Assembly: GCA_035651635.1 (NCBI GenBank) | Contig: DASRFK010000072.1 | Location: 36,598-100,597, forward strand | Length of the DNA stretch: 64,000 nucleotides | Direction: 5' to 3' | Origin: JANXQE01 sp035651635 | GTDB lineage: Bacteria; Verrucomicrobiota; Verrucomicrobiia; Limisphaerales; UBA8199 | Shown here: positions 35,738-44,723 of the stretch, piece by piece | Position numbering within the stretch: position 1 is the stretch's first letter | How the letters are laid out: each line of letters starts with the position of its first letter | The notes under the pieces: generated by a model | Told to the model about the DNA's origin: nothing | Database searches by the model: none | Seen by the model: the letters and a program-made list of their open reading frames with translations, nothing else | Program-made: the position numbers and the translations under genes

Positions 35738-36084
35738 TAAAACGTTAAAACGTTAAAACGGGCAGGGGTCGTTTGCGTTTTGACATTGGAATGCGGAACA
35801 CTCGATTTCAGCCCTGGCGCGCGGCAGCACAATCCCAAAGGGATTTTGTCCTCCAGCCCAGGGTCGCGCGGCACGCGCCACCCTGGGTCGGTCCGGAGGA
35901 GATCCCGTTCAACCCCGAACGGGTTGCGCCCGAGTGTCAGGGTCGCAACTCCTTCGGAGTTGTTACTCCTCGGGGCTAAATCACCCAGGGTAGCCCCGGC
36001 TGCGCCGGTGCAACCCTGGGCTTTGCGGCAGAATCCCGTTGGGATTCGTTTCAACGTTTTTAACGTTTTCACGTTGTAACGATT
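35738..36084. repeat. Complex repeat island between nagB and oxidoreductase
   Basis: A 345-bp non-coding segment. Its two ends carry inverted AACGTTAAAACG-type words (35740-35763 and 36050-36084). Inside are many hairpin-forming units: ATCCCAAAGGGAT, GCCCAGGGTCGC/CACCCTGGGTC, CCCGAACGGGTTGCG, GCAACTCCTTCGGAGTTG, CACCCAGGGTAGCCCCGGCT and TCCCGTTGGGA. The short ORFs over it translate repeat DNA and are not genes. It resembles multi-unit dispersed repeats known from PVC genomes. Confidence 0.7.
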
Positions 36085-36097
36085 CCACGGTTTCCAC

Positions 36098-37180
36098 TCA
36101 CCCCGTGAGCCCAAATTCCGCCCGGTTCTGGTCGCAGGAGACCAACACGGGGTGAGCCGCCACTTTGGATTTCAGGAGCGACTGCTCATCCATTCCTGAG
36201 GTGAGCGGCAGGGCTACCTGTCCCCCTAGGGCGGCGCTGCGTTGAAGGGCGAACATGATTTCCGCTCCGAGCGCGGCGTGTTCGAAATTGCATTGATGGA
36301 CCCGCTTGCCGTCCAGCCAATCGGCCATCTCCTGAATGTACGGCGGCATGTCCCGCTCGTAGTTCATGACGCCTTCGCCGGTTTGGTATCCGCCTGATTT
36401 GGTGACCGCTCGCCAACCGCCATTAGTCAGGACTTCCACAAACCCTTCGCTACCCTGTGCGCCAACCCGGTTTTTGCCCCACCATTTGCCGACTTCGGGT
36501 TGGTCGGGGGCGCCGGCGCCACATTCATAAATGCCGCGAACCCCATTGGCGAATTGCACAAAGCCGCCGATATAATCGGGAGACGGATGGTTATCGGCGA
36601 ACTTGACGGCGCCGGCGGCTTGCGCCATGGCCCATTGCGCGGGGGTGTAGTCGTTGAACCAGCAGGTGTAATCGATCAAATGTGAGAGCATGTGGGTCAT
36701 CCAACCCGTAGCAGTGCCGTACATAGTATGGACGCGGCCAAGCGCTCCACTGGCGACAATATCCTTCACTTTCTGGTAGTGCGGCCCGTAGCGATGCTGG
36801 TGGCTTACGACGGCTTTGACTCCCGATTTTTCGAGGAGATCCCGGATGACGAAGAATTCGGAACTGGTGAGCGCCAACGGTTTTTCGAAAGCTATTAATT
36901 TTGCGCCGCCATCAATGCCGGCCTGAATGAAAGGCGTGCGCAGGTGGGGCATGGTGCAGAAACAGAAGACATCCGGGTGAATGGTTTTGGCCAGCGCGGC
37001 GGCGTCAGTGCCGGTCTGGGGATTGCCCAGCTTGGGGGCGGCTTCTTGCAATCGTTTGGCATCAATATCACAAATCCCCGCCACTTGGAACCGGGGATTT
37101 GCGTTGAACGCCGTAGCATGGTGCATGCCGCGCTTGCCCATGCCCACGACGAGAACGGAGTACTTGGAGGGGGTTGTCAA
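36098..37180 (-). CDS. Gfo/Idh/MocA-family oxidoreductase
   Basis: A 360-residue NAD(P)-dependent dehydrogenase. The N-terminal Rossmann fold has VLVVGMGKRGMHHATAFN (GxGxxG), and the conserved EKP is in IAFEKPLALTSSEF. Later VVSHQHRYGPHYQKVKDIVA fits the substrate domain. Family members oxidise or reduce sugars. With the aminotransferase just upstream and nagB nearby, a nucleotide-amino-sugar or glycan pathway is likely, but the substrate cannot be read from the sequence. Confidence 0.85.
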   Translation of the reverse strand: MTTPSKYSVLVVGMGKRGMHHATAFNANPRFQVAGICDIDAKRLQEAAPKLGNPQTGTDAAALAKTIHPDVFCFCTMPHLRTPFIQAGIDGGAKLIAFEKPLALTSSEFFVIRDLLEKSGVKAVVSHQHRYGPHYQKVKDIVASGALGRVHTMYGTATGWMTHMLSHLIDYTCWFNDYTPAQWAMAQAAGAVKFADNHPSPDYIGGFVQFANGVRGIYECGAGAPDQPEVGKWWGKNRVGAQGSEGFVEVLTNGGWRAVTKSGGYQTGEGVMNYERDMPPYIQEMADWLDGKRVHQCNFEHAALGAEIMFALQRSAALGGQVALPLTSGMDEQSLLKSKVAAHPVLVSCDQNRAEFGLTG

Positions 37181-37213
37181 GTTATCAGGTTATCGGGTGT
37201 CGGGTTCGTTTCC

Positions 37214-37276
37214 GCCCGCTGGACGCGGGCGGGGACATCGCAGCGCGATGTCCCTACCATGATGTCCCTACCAATC
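37214..37276. repeat. GGGACATCGC hairpin repeat
   Basis: Two adjacent units: CCCGCTGGACGCGGGCGGG, then GGACATCGCAGCGCGATGTCC with CTACCATGATGTCCCTACC. The second forms a perfect stem (GGACATCGC/GCGATGTCC). Located between two genes of the same strand. Confidence 0.55.
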
Positions 37277-37288
37277 AGGGTCATTGGT

Positions 37289-38419
37289 TTATTTCCCAGC
37301 GTGGTGCGCGTCCCATTCTTTCACTTTGGCGATGACGTAGTCCACTTCATCGGCAGTTAACTCGGGGAACATAGGCAAGCTGACGCAGCGGGCGGCATTG
37401 GCCTCAGCGTTGGCGAGGCTGCCGACGATCCGCGCGCCTTTGCCCCACGGATAACCGGCCTGCTGATGGATAGCGATCGAGTAATGCGTTTTGGCGTCGA
37501 TATTGTTTTGGACGAGAAAATCGACCAGGCGATCGCGCCATTCGTTTTTGCGGGTTTCAATCGCGTACAAATGAAAGACGTGCCGGTAGCCGGGCAGCTC
37601 GACCGGCAAATCAAACGATTTGCAGTCTTTCAGGCCGGCGGTGTAACGAGCGGCCCATTTGCGCCGTTGATCGTTAAGCGCATCGATATGCTTGAGCTTG
37701 GCGCTGAGAATGCCGGCATGGAGATCGTCCAGGCGGCTGTTGAAGCCGAAACTGTGAACGTTACGGGCATTGGACCCGTGATTGCGCAATTTGCGCACCT
37801 TGGCGTCAATCTCGGCATTGTTGGTCATCAGTGCCCCGCTATCGCCAAACGTGCCCAGGTTCTTTTGGATGATAAAGCTGGTGGAAATCGCGTCGCTTAG
37901 TTGGCCGATTTTGAAACCGGCGCCGCTGGCGCCGATTCCCTGCGCGTTATCCTCGATCACACGCAATTTGTGCCGGTCCGCGATTTTTCTGATCGCCGGC
38001 ATATCCGCGCACTGGCCGTACAGGTGGACGGGAATGATCGCCTTGGTTTTGGAGGTGATCGCTGCCTCGATCTTTTCCGGGTCAATGCATTTGGTTTTCG
38101 GACAGCAATCCACAAAGACGGCGGTGGCGCCGGCGATCCAGATGGCCTCGGCAGTGGCGAAGAAAGTATTGGGGTGCGTGATGACCTCGTCGCCCGGTCC
38201 GATCCCCAGAGCCATCAAGGCCAGCCAGATGGAATCGGTGCCGTTGCCGGTGCCGATGGCAAACTGGGCCCCGTGGTAGGCGGCCAGTTCGGCTTCGAAT
38301 TTTTTGAGCATTGGCCCCATGACGTACTGGCCGCTTTCCAGCACGGTTTGGATATTCCGATCAATTTCCGACTTCAAATTGTGGTACTGGCGCACGTGAC
38401 CGTAGAATTCAACTTTCAT
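37289..38419 (-). CDS. DegT/DnrJ/EryC1/StrS sugar aminotransferase
   Basis: A 376-residue PLP enzyme; ATG 38419 (MKVEFYGHVRQYHNLKSEID) begins at the family N-terminus. The active-site lysine is in STSFIIQKNLGTFGDSGALM, and GTGNGTDSIWLAL is the cofactor phosphate loop. The C-terminal VSLPMFPELTADEVDYVI is typical. It transfers an amino group to a keto-sugar, usually as a nucleotide sugar. Together with the following oxidoreductase it fits a WlbA/WlbE-like pair for amino-sugar synthesis (inference). Confidence 0.9.
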   Translation of the reverse strand: MKVEFYGHVRQYHNLKSEIDRNIQTVLESGQYVMGPMLKKFEAELAAYHGAQFAIGTGNGTDSIWLALMALGIGPGDEVITHPNTFFATAEAIWIAGATAVFVDCCPKTKCIDPEKIEAAITSKTKAIIPVHLYGQCADMPAIRKIADRHKLRVIEDNAQGIGASGAGFKIGQLSDAISTSFIIQKNLGTFGDSGALMTNNAEIDAKVRKLRNHGSNARNVHSFGFNSRLDDLHAGILSAKLKHIDALNDQRRKWAARYTAGLKDCKSFDLPVELPGYRHVFHLYAIETRKNEWRDRLVDFLVQNNIDAKTHYSIAIHQQAGYPWGKGARIVGSLANAEANAARCVSLPMFPELTADEVDYVIAKVKEWDAHHAGK

Positions 38420-38483
38420 AAGCAGAAACGCTAACGGAGCAGGCATTGAAGACAAGGATTATCTCTGGACACACCGGGCGCGC

Positions 38484-38583
38484 GCGGACTTCCCAGTCCG
38501 CCGAGATCCACAACCGAACCGGCGCAAGGAGAACGTCGGGCATTCGGTGGTTGCCTGGCGTTGCTGCGGGCAAGGATGCCCGC
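38484..38583. repeat. Pair of short palindromes
   Basis: GCGGACT/AGTCCGC (38484-38501) and GCGGGCA/TGCCCGC (38566-38583), each a perfect 7-bp stem with a 4-nt loop, in the 176-bp gap before the aminotransferase. They look like decayed dispersed repeats. Confidence 0.5.
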
Positions 38584-38595
38584 GCGCCGGCAGCC

Positions 38596-39627
38596 TTACA
38601 GGCCGTTCAACACGTCGATGAGTTGGCGGAGTCGGCCATAATCGCGGCGATTGAAGCCGAAGGCGATGCGGGGCAGCTCTGTGTGATCTTCATCGGCGAT
38701 TTCTTCTGGGGTTGGCTCGATGGTTTGGATGGGCGAGCCGACAATGAGGTCGGCGAAATCTTCGTTGAGCGCCTGCAGTGCCGAGGAGGTGGGCGCGTGT
38801 TTTAAGCGGATGACAAAGAGTTCTTTTACGAACCGGCTCGAATGGAAGTTGCGGTAGAATCGGGTAATCATCTTCACCGCCTGGTCAGTGTCGTCCGTGA
38901 TCTGGTACAGGTTCAAGTCATCCGGCGAGATGAGTTGGTCGCGCAGGAGGTGCTCGCGCACGTGTTTGTCCCAGGTTTTCCAGTAAGTGCCGCCCGGCCG
39001 ATCGATCAACACCAGCGGCATGAGCTGGCTTTTGCCGGTTTGCATCAGCGTGAGGGCTTCGTAGCCTTCGTCCATGGTGCCAAAACCACCCGGGAACAGC
39101 GCAATGGCATCGGAATGCCGGATGAAAATAAGTTTGCGGGTGAAAAAATACTTAAAGGTGACGAGTTTTTTATCTTCGCGAATCACGGGGTTGGCCGCTT
39201 GCTCCCAAGGCAGCCGGATATTGGCGCCAAAACTTTTTTCCGGTCCAGCGCCTTCGTGGCCAGCCTGCATGATCCCCCCACCGGCGCCGGTGATGACCAT
39301 GAAACCAGCGGCGGCGATTTTGCGCCCGAACTCGAGGGCTTGCTGATATTCCATGCGGGTCGGTTGTGTCCGCGCCGAGCCGAAAATGGTGACTTTGCGG
39401 ATGTGAGAATACGGCGCGAACAGCTTGAAAGCGTAGCGCATCTCGCGCAAAGCCGTCTGGATCACCCGCACATCGCCGCTGTGGCGAACGTCGGTGAGCA
39501 ACTTCAGCGCGTTTTCAACGATATCGGCAACACTCTGTTCGTTGTAGCCGCCACCTTTATACGCGATTAGCTCCTCGACTCTGCGCCGTAGCTCCGGGTC
39601 AGAGGGGCCCTTTTCCGTTTTCCTCAT
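38596..39627 (-). CDS. LOG-family (TIGR00730-type) Rossmann-fold protein
   Basis: About 343 residues with the LOG/nucleotide-hydrolase motif FPGGFGTMDEGYEAL and the loop GAGGGIMQAGHEGAGP; VTIFGSARTQPTR starts the Rossmann fold. Family members are phosphoribohydrolases that act on nucleoside monophosphates. It has an N-terminal helical extension (SVADIVENALKLLTDVRHSG) and a C-terminal extension, making it longer than the ~190-residue core proteins. ATG 39627 (MRKTEKGPSD) is used; another lies two codons upstream. Confidence 0.8.
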   Translation of the reverse strand: MRKTEKGPSDPELRRRVEELIAYKGGGYNEQSVADIVENALKLLTDVRHSGDVRVIQTALREMRYAFKLFAPYSHIRKVTIFGSARTQPTRMEYQQALEFGRKIAAAGFMVITGAGGGIMQAGHEGAGPEKSFGANIRLPWEQAANPVIREDKKLVTFKYFFTRKLIFIRHSDAIALFPGGFGTMDEGYEALTLMQTGKSQLMPLVLIDRPGGTYWKTWDKHVREHLLRDQLISPDDLNLYQITDDTDQAVKMITRFYRNFHSSRFVKELFVIRLKHAPTSSALQALNEDFADLIVGSPIQTIEPTPEEIADEDHTELPRIAFGFNRRDYGRLRQLIDVLNGL

Positions 39628-39817
39628 CAGCAAAACGATAGGGTAACGGCGCTCAAAGGCAACGATGACTAGTCAGGCTTGGTTCAGCGTGATTGCCTAG
39701 GGTCGGTGTGCCGGAACGCCAACGTTACACGGCGGCGACCGTTCATGGACTCAGCAGTCGTTACGCAACCGCCTTCAGGCAGCCTGAAAGCGGCGTCCCG
39801 GGCTGCCCACAGCGGCC

Positions 39818-40270
39818 TCAAAACCGGCTTAAAATCTCAGCGCGACCGAATTTGGTCAGGTCGGCGGGGATATTTTTGGCGATTTTAGCGCGAACCCGTG
39901 GATCGAGTTCCTCGAACAGAGGATGGTTGATCTCCTTGCTGGCAGCGAGGAAACACCGATCGAAATCCGGCTTGCGCGCCAGTTGATTAAGCCGGTTGGC
40001 CAAATCGCGGATAAAGCGTTTGCGAGCTTCCAGATTGATGTTGTGCCGTTCGCCGTCGGACATGGCGCCGGCAGCCCGCGCGCCGGTCCGGCGTGGGAAT
40101 CGGCCGGATGAGTCCGAAACTTTATCCACCAGCCGATCGTGCGCCTGCGGGTTGTCGTATTGCTCCAGCAATTCCAGGTGTGGCTTGTGGAGTTTCGATG
40201 GATTTTCGCTGTTTTCGATTTTAAACGCTTTAAAGCCTCCGAGGTCTGCCACGACGAGCAAGGTATTCAT
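39818..40270 (-). CDS. Host-attachment-like protein (Host_attach family)
   Basis: A 150-residue soluble protein. It starts MNTLLVVADLGGFKAFKIEN and contains SSGRFPRRTGARAAG, HNINLEARKRFIRDLANRLN and CFLAASKEINHPLFEELD, the general pattern of proteins annotated 'required for attachment to host cells' (PF10116). The family probably has an RNase H-like fold related to eRF1 domain 1, so the name overstates what is known. Transcribed opposite to lspA. Confidence 0.75.
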   Translation of the reverse strand: MNTLLVVADLGGFKAFKIENSENPSKLHKPHLELLEQYDNPQAHDRLVDKVSDSSGRFPRRTGARAAGAMSDGERHNINLEARKRFIRDLANRLNQLARKPDFDRCFLAASKEINHPLFEELDPRVRAKIAKNIPADLTKFGRAEILSRF

Positions 40271-40489
40271 TTTGATTTAGCCAGTTGATGGTTCTTGCAG
40301 CGGCCTTTGGTAGGGTCTTTCCCTAAAGCAAGCTAGCACAACTGTCGCGAAGATCATCCTGAAGAATGCGGGGAACGGTTCATTGGACGCTTTGGGCCAC
40401 GGCGCCTGGACGGACTTGCGGAATTTGATATCTCAGATCGCAATAGACTTTGCCAATGCAAACTTGGGTGGTGGGGGGCGGGAAATACA

Positions 40490-41050
40490 TTGTTTTTTGT
40501 GGAGCATGCGATTAAATCTGCGCCGAACGTGGAAACGGGCTTATCGAATGCCCTGCTGCGTGCGCCCAATCGCCGCATCGGCTTAGTCGCGCTCGCGGTT
40601 GTGGGGCTGGACCAGCTAACCAAACTGCTGGTCCTGAAATTCCTGGGATACGCCCAGGAAGAAGTGATCATTGATGGCTTCTTCAAGCTGGTGCACTGGG
40701 CCAATACCGGCGCCGCCTGGAGCTTGTTTCGCGGCAACAACAACGTGCTGGCCTTCGTGGCCCTGGTGGCGCTGGTCGTGCTGTTTTTCAGCCGCCATCA
40801 TTTCGACTCGCGCACCTGGTTGGGGCAAATTGCCTTCGGCCTGATTTTTGGCGGCATCGTGGGGAACCTGATCGACCGATTGCTGCGGGGACATGTCATC
40901 GATTTTTTGTATTTTTACATCCAACACCGTGGCGGAGAAATTGGCTTTCCCGCGTTTAACGTAGCTGACAGCGCCATCTGCACCGGAGTCGGTTTGATCT
41001 TCATCATCACGTGGCGCAATGAACGACAACCCGCTCCAGCCCAACCTTGA
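40490..41050 (+). CDS. lspA: Lipoprotein signal peptidase
   Basis: A 186-residue four-helix membrane aspartyl peptidase that removes signal peptides from prolipoproteins. The two catalytic Asp are in [15 protein letters not shown] and [21 protein letters not shown]-like [16 protein letters not shown] is also present. An N-terminal cytosolic extension of about 30 residues precedes helix 1 ([20 protein letters not shown]). The start could be TTG 40490 or GTG 40499; no ATG fits. An rluD-type gene follows 128 bp downstream, a common neighbour of lspA. Confidence 0.95.
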   Translation: MFFVEHAIKSAPNVETGLSNALLRAPNRRIGLVALAVVGLDQLTKLLVLKFLGYAQEEVIIDGFFKLVHWANTGAAWSLFRGNNNVLAFVALVALVVLFFSRHHFDSRTWLGQIAFGLIFGGIVGNLIDRLLRGHVIDFLYFYIQHRGGEIGFPAFNVADSAICTGVGLIFIITWRNERQPAPAQP

Positions 41051-41178
41051 GTAGCGCTGCACTAGGGAGCGTACCTGATGATTCACGAACGCGCCTTCGG
41101 CTGGAGATTTGTGCTTGGCGAGGAACTGGGCCGGCGATCGCCCGGCGTGGATCACCCGGAGAAGCCTGAGGCCACTCC

Positions 41179-42126
41179 ATGCCTCTGCCTGTTCATCAAC
41201 TGGTGATCGAGCGTTCGTTGCCGGGCGAACGGCTGGACACGTGGCTCCGCCATAAACTGCCCGGACTGTCGCGTGGGGCCATTCAACGGCTCATCGAGCA
41301 AGGCCATGTCCGCGTCAACGGCAAGGCCGTCAAATCGACGCATACCCCCCGGGCGGGCCAGCAAGTCGAAGTCGAGATTCCCGAAGCCCGGCCGGCCGAG
41401 GCACAACCGGAGGCGATGCCGCTGGATATTTTGTATGAAGATGAAGTTTTGCTGGTATTGAACAAGTCACCAGGCCTCGTCGTGCACCCGGCTTCAGGAC
41501 ATGAAACGCAAACCCTGGTAAATGCGTTGCTGCACCATTGCCGAGGACAGCTCAGCGGTATCGGGGGCGTGGCCCGGCCCGGCATCGTGCATCGGCTGGA
41601 CAAGGATACCAGCGGTTGCATGGTGGTAGCTAAAAACGACGCGACGCACCTGGCCCTCTCGGCTCAATTCGCCAGTCGCAAGGTCGAAAAGGTCTACCAC
41701 GCCATTGTTTGCGGAGAAATAGCGCGCGACCGAGGCGAAATCCGGGCTGCGATCGCACGCCACTCTTCTCATCGCAAATGCATGACGGTAGACGAGGAAT
41801 TCGGCCGGGCCGCCCATACCAGCTATCGCGTCCTGGAACGGTTGCGAGACGCGACACTGGCGGAGGCCCTTCTGCACAGCGGTCGAACGCATCAAATTCG
41901 CGTTCATTTCAAATTCCTAGGCTATCCGCTGGTCGGCGATGTCACTTACGGCCATCGTCAAAACCAACGGCTAGCGGAACTCACCCATTACCAGGCGCCC
42001 CGCCAAATGCTGCACGCCTTTCGCCTCGCGTTTATTCATCCGCGCACGGGCAAACGCTTGAATTTCGAAGCGCCTCGGCCCGCCGATTTCCGAGACGCCC
42101 TGGCCGCGCTGCACGTTGAGAAATAG
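41179..42126 (+). CDS. rluD: RluD-type rRNA/tRNA pseudouridine synthase
   Basis: A 315-residue enzyme. The N-terminal S4 RNA-binding domain (RLDTWLRHKLPGLSRGAIQR to GQQVEVEIP) leads to the RluA/RluD catalytic domain, with the catalytic Asp in GIVHRLDKDTSGCMVVAKN and TLAEALLHSGRTHQIRVHF. The length matches RluD (326 in E. coli). It isomerises uridines in 23S rRNA. The A/C/D subtype is assigned from the S4 domain and length only. Confidence 0.93.
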   Translation: MPLPVHQLVIERSLPGERLDTWLRHKLPGLSRGAIQRLIEQGHVRVNGKAVKSTHTPRAGQQVEVEIPEARPAEAQPEAMPLDILYEDEVLLVLNKSPGLVVHPASGHETQTLVNALLHHCRGQLSGIGGVARPGIVHRLDKDTSGCMVVAKNDATHLALSAQFASRKVEKVYHAIVCGEIARDRGEIRAAIARHSSHRKCMTVDEEFGRAAHTSYRVLERLRDATLAEALLHSGRTHQIRVHFKFLGYPLVGDVTYGHRQNQRLAELTHYQAPRQMLHAFRLAFIHPRTGKRLNFEAPRPADFRDALAALHVEK

Positions 42127-42295
42127 CACGGGGCCCTTCGCATCCCCTCATTCCGCATTGCGCACTACCGCTTCCACACTCCTACTGTCTTGTCCCCATT
42201 GAGGCCGGATCGGGGCGGCTTAGGTTTCGTTACTGAATTGAAGGCGATTCCAGCATCGGGTTGCCCTTCAGTTTGTTCAACAAGAAAGGCAGGTT

Positions 42296-43150
42296 ATGAA
42301 ACAACAACTACTCAAGACAATCGTGGCGTGTGCCGCGGGCTTGGCCCTCGGGGCACAAGCGCAAAGTTCATCAAGTTCATCTGGGGGGTCCTCGACCGAT
42401 CCGTCCAGCAGCAGTAGTGGCACTTCCAGCACTTATCCGAGTTCCAGTTCGAGCTCGACTAGTCCGAATTCCTCTGGAGCCTACGGCAGTTCATCCAGCA
42501 GTCAATCAGGCTGGAGCGGCAGGCATTTGAGCGCCACTGGGCGAATGGCGCATGAAGCCTTGCGCGGCAGCCAACTAACGGGAGCGCAAGTAACGAGCTC
42601 ATCGGGAAGTGAGATCGGGACGATCAGCGATTTCATTGTCAACCCGCATTCGGGCAGGTTGGAGTGTGCCGTGATTTCCTTGAGCGGGAACTCGGGCAGC
42701 AGCAGCACGGGCATTAGCTCTTCAAGCTCATCCAGCACTACAGCCAGCGGCAAACAAGTCGCTGTGCCCTGGATGCTCTTACGCTCCTCCTCATCCGGCA
42801 GCACTTCGTCAGCTCTTGGGACCAGCTCAAGCTCCAGCTCGCAACAGCCGACGTTTGTCTTCTCCGGTGATACCAGCAAATTGCAATCCGCTCCGAACTT
42901 CGATGCCAATACCGACCTGAGCCAGCCCAGCTGGCGCCAGAGCGTATTCTCGTACTTCGGCCTCTCAGGCGCCAATTCCGCAACGGGTGGCGCCTTCACT
43001 CCTGGCGGCAGCAGCACGGGTTCCTCCGGTTCGGACCTCAACAGCAGCAGTACCGGCACCTCGGGCAGCACCGGTTCGAGCTCAGACAACTCAGGTTCCA
43101 GCAGCTCTTCCGGGAGTACAACCCCCCAGAGCTCTTCGACCCCTCGTTAG
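42296..43150 (+). CDS. Secreted Ser-rich PRC-barrel protein
   Basis: A 284-residue protein with a signal peptide (MKQQLLKTIVACAAGLALGA, cleavage after QA), a Ser-rich linker and a PRC-barrel core (GSQLTGAQVTSSSGSEIGTI, SDFIVNPHSGRLECAVISL). The core is interrupted and flanked by long Ser/Thr/Gly tracts; serine makes up an unusually large share. The start is supported by AAGAAAGGCAGG upstream. PRC-barrels occur in photosynthetic, RNA-processing and stress proteins. The periplasmic or secreted location and the linkers suggest a surface or envelope role (inference). A terminator follows. Confidence 0.8.
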   Translation: MKQQLLKTIVACAAGLALGAQAQSSSSSSGGSSTDPSSSSSGTSSTYPSSSSSSTSPNSSGAYGSSSSSQSGWSGRHLSATGRMAHEALRGSQLTGAQVTSSSGSEIGTISDFIVNPHSGRLECAVISLSGNSGSSSTGISSSSSSSTTASGKQVAVPWMLLRSSSSGSTSSALGTSSSSSSQQPTFVFSGDTSKLQSAPNFDANTDLSQPSWRQSVFSYFGLSGANSATGGAFTPGGSSTGSSGSDLNSSSTGTSGSTGSSSDNSGSSSSSGSTTPQSSSTPR

Positions 43151-43241
43151 TGTAGAATGAGCCTGATAGCAGCCGCGGGTCTGCCGTGTCTGTTACGAAA
43201 TTTGGGTGGTGGGGAAACTGGAGCGACGGGATTAGGGCACT

Positions 43242-43267
43242 CCGGGCCCCGCTGCCCGGTTTTTTTT
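43242..43267 (+). terminator. Rho-independent terminator after PRC-barrel gene
   Basis: CCGGGC (43242-43247) pairs with GCCCGG (43254-43259), 6-nt loop, followed at once by eight T. It is 92 bp after the stop codon. Confidence 0.9.
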
Positions 43268-43316
43268 GTACGGTAATGGAGCCCAACGGCGATGATTTCC
43301 CCCGCTCCGCAGTCAG

Positions 43317-44723
43317 TTACGGTGATGGCCGGGGAGCCGGCGCGGCTTCCAGGTGAACTTGTTGTGTTCCGTCAATCAGCACGGTGCCGCTTAAATGGTA
43401 ATTCCGCGAATTCTGGTTCATCGGCGCCCCAGACATTCTCCCTTTGAGACCGCGGTCAGCCTGAACGGTCACGATCCCGCCGGTGGCAAGGACATTCGAA
43501 CCGCCGGAGAGGGTGCCGGTAAAGACGACCCGCTGGTTGGAAGTCAAATTAGTTCCGACCACTTGGAAGTAAGATTCGGTTCCAGTAACCACAGCCGGCG
43601 CAGCAAGCGCGTCCACTTTAACACCGCTGACTTCAGGCGCGACCGCACTGGCTGAAACGGAGGTTACAGTGCCGTAGCGATCATTGTTGTCCAGGAGCGG
43701 CCCGGCGTACACGGAGCCATCGCTATCGATGACGCGCAATTGTCTGCCGGCTTGCTCCACTTGAAACGAGACCAGGATTTGGGGTTGACCTTGCGTCCGG
43801 AGCGACGAAGTGGCAAGTGCGGGCGAAGCACGCCGATTGAGGAGAGCGATCTCCCGGCTGGGCGTGTCGGCGGTCTGGGACGCAGCAAAAAACCCATACT
43901 GCATCGTATTGGTCCATGCAGTGGTTACGGCGGATGTAGCCGCCGCGCCCGGCGCGCCAGGGGGTGCCGGTTCGTTTGCTGCCACGCCCAGGCTCGCAGG
44001 CGAGGCCCTCGTTGTCTTTGCTTCCGTGCGGGGCGCCGTGACATTTCCCCCCATTTGGGCGCCGGCAGCTAGGCCGTATCGCTGTTGGAACGCTGTGGAT
44101 TTCTCCGCGTCAAGGGCCAGGCGAGTCCCTGGAGAAGAATCCGAGGCTGGCTTCGACTCCGCGAGTTCAACCGGAGCTCCTGCCGAGGATGCCTGGTCCT
44201 GCAAGGTCTCACGTAAGAAGGTGCCGTTCTGGTCCTTTTCGGCACCTGGTTGACGGTTTTTGACCAACTCCCGTTCGGTAGACGTGAGGGTGTTTTGCGC
44301 CACCAGTTGCTTCGTGTCCCTCTCGAAATCTTCTTTTTTCAGTGCTATTTGTAGTGACTGGTCCGCGGCCGTCATTTGGGCGGGGTGTGGCTCCGCCAAC
44401 CCGGCGGGCGCCCGATTCAACGCGACCACCGGCTGGTTTCTTCGGGGTGAAGGCCGTGACACCAGGGCCCAGGAAAGAATGATGACCAGGGCGAAACCGG
44501 CTAAAGCGCCGGCTGGCTGCAGCCAACGCCAAGATATCCAACGTCGTAACCAGGAGGGTTCGGCGGCCGGTGGTTGACCAAATTGTCGTTCGACCTCGCG
44601 TTGCCACAAGCGTCGCGTGGCGGGGGGAATCTTCCAGGATTCACCGGCGCGCTCGCGCCGGGCTTTGGAACAACCGCGCAGCAGCTTCTCGATTGGCCTT
44701 TCAGGTTCCGATGGCATATCCAC
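43317..44723 (-). CDS. Anti-sigma-like single-pass membrane protein
   Basis: A 468-residue protein whose GTG start overlaps the sigma-factor stop by one base (TAGTG); ATG 44717 is an alternative. The N-terminal ~65 residues face the cytosol (EKLLRGCSKARRERAGESW). One transmembrane helix follows (LAGFALVIILSWALV, about 74-88), then a long periplasmic part. That part is Ala/Pro/Thr-rich and ends in a beta-rich domain (SYFQVVGTNLTSNQRVVF, NYHLSGTVLIDGTQQVHLEA). The context makes it the probable regulator of the ECF sigma factor. No zinc-binding HxxxCxxC motif is present, so it is not a ZAS-type anti-sigma factor. Confidence 0.7.
   Translation of the reverse strand: MDMPSEPERPIEKLLRGCSKARRERAGESWKIPPATRRLWQREVERQFGQPPAAEPSWLRRWISWRWLQPAGALAGFALVIILSWALVSRPSPRRNQPVVALNRAPAGLAEPHPAQMTAADQSLQIALKKEDFERDTKQLVAQNTLTSTERELVKNRQPGAEKDQNGTFLRETLQDQASSAGAPVELAESKPASDSSPGTRLALDAEKSTAFQQRYGLAAGAQMGGNVTAPRTEAKTTRASPASLGVAANEPAPPGAPGAAATSAVTTAWTNTMQYGFFAASQTADTPSREIALLNRRASPALATSSLRTQGQPQILVSFQVEQAGRQLRVIDSDGSVYAGPLLDNNDRYGTVTSVSASAVAPEVSGVKVDALAAPAVVTGTESYFQVVGTNLTSNQRVVFTGTLSGGSNVLATGGIVTVQADRGLKGRMSGAPMNQNSRNYHLSGTVLIDGTQQVHLEAAPAPRPSP

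Noticed and set aside
35773..36079. Two short ORFs in the repeat island after nagB
   Set aside because: They translate hairpin repeat DNA and differ in frame; no protein-like pattern.
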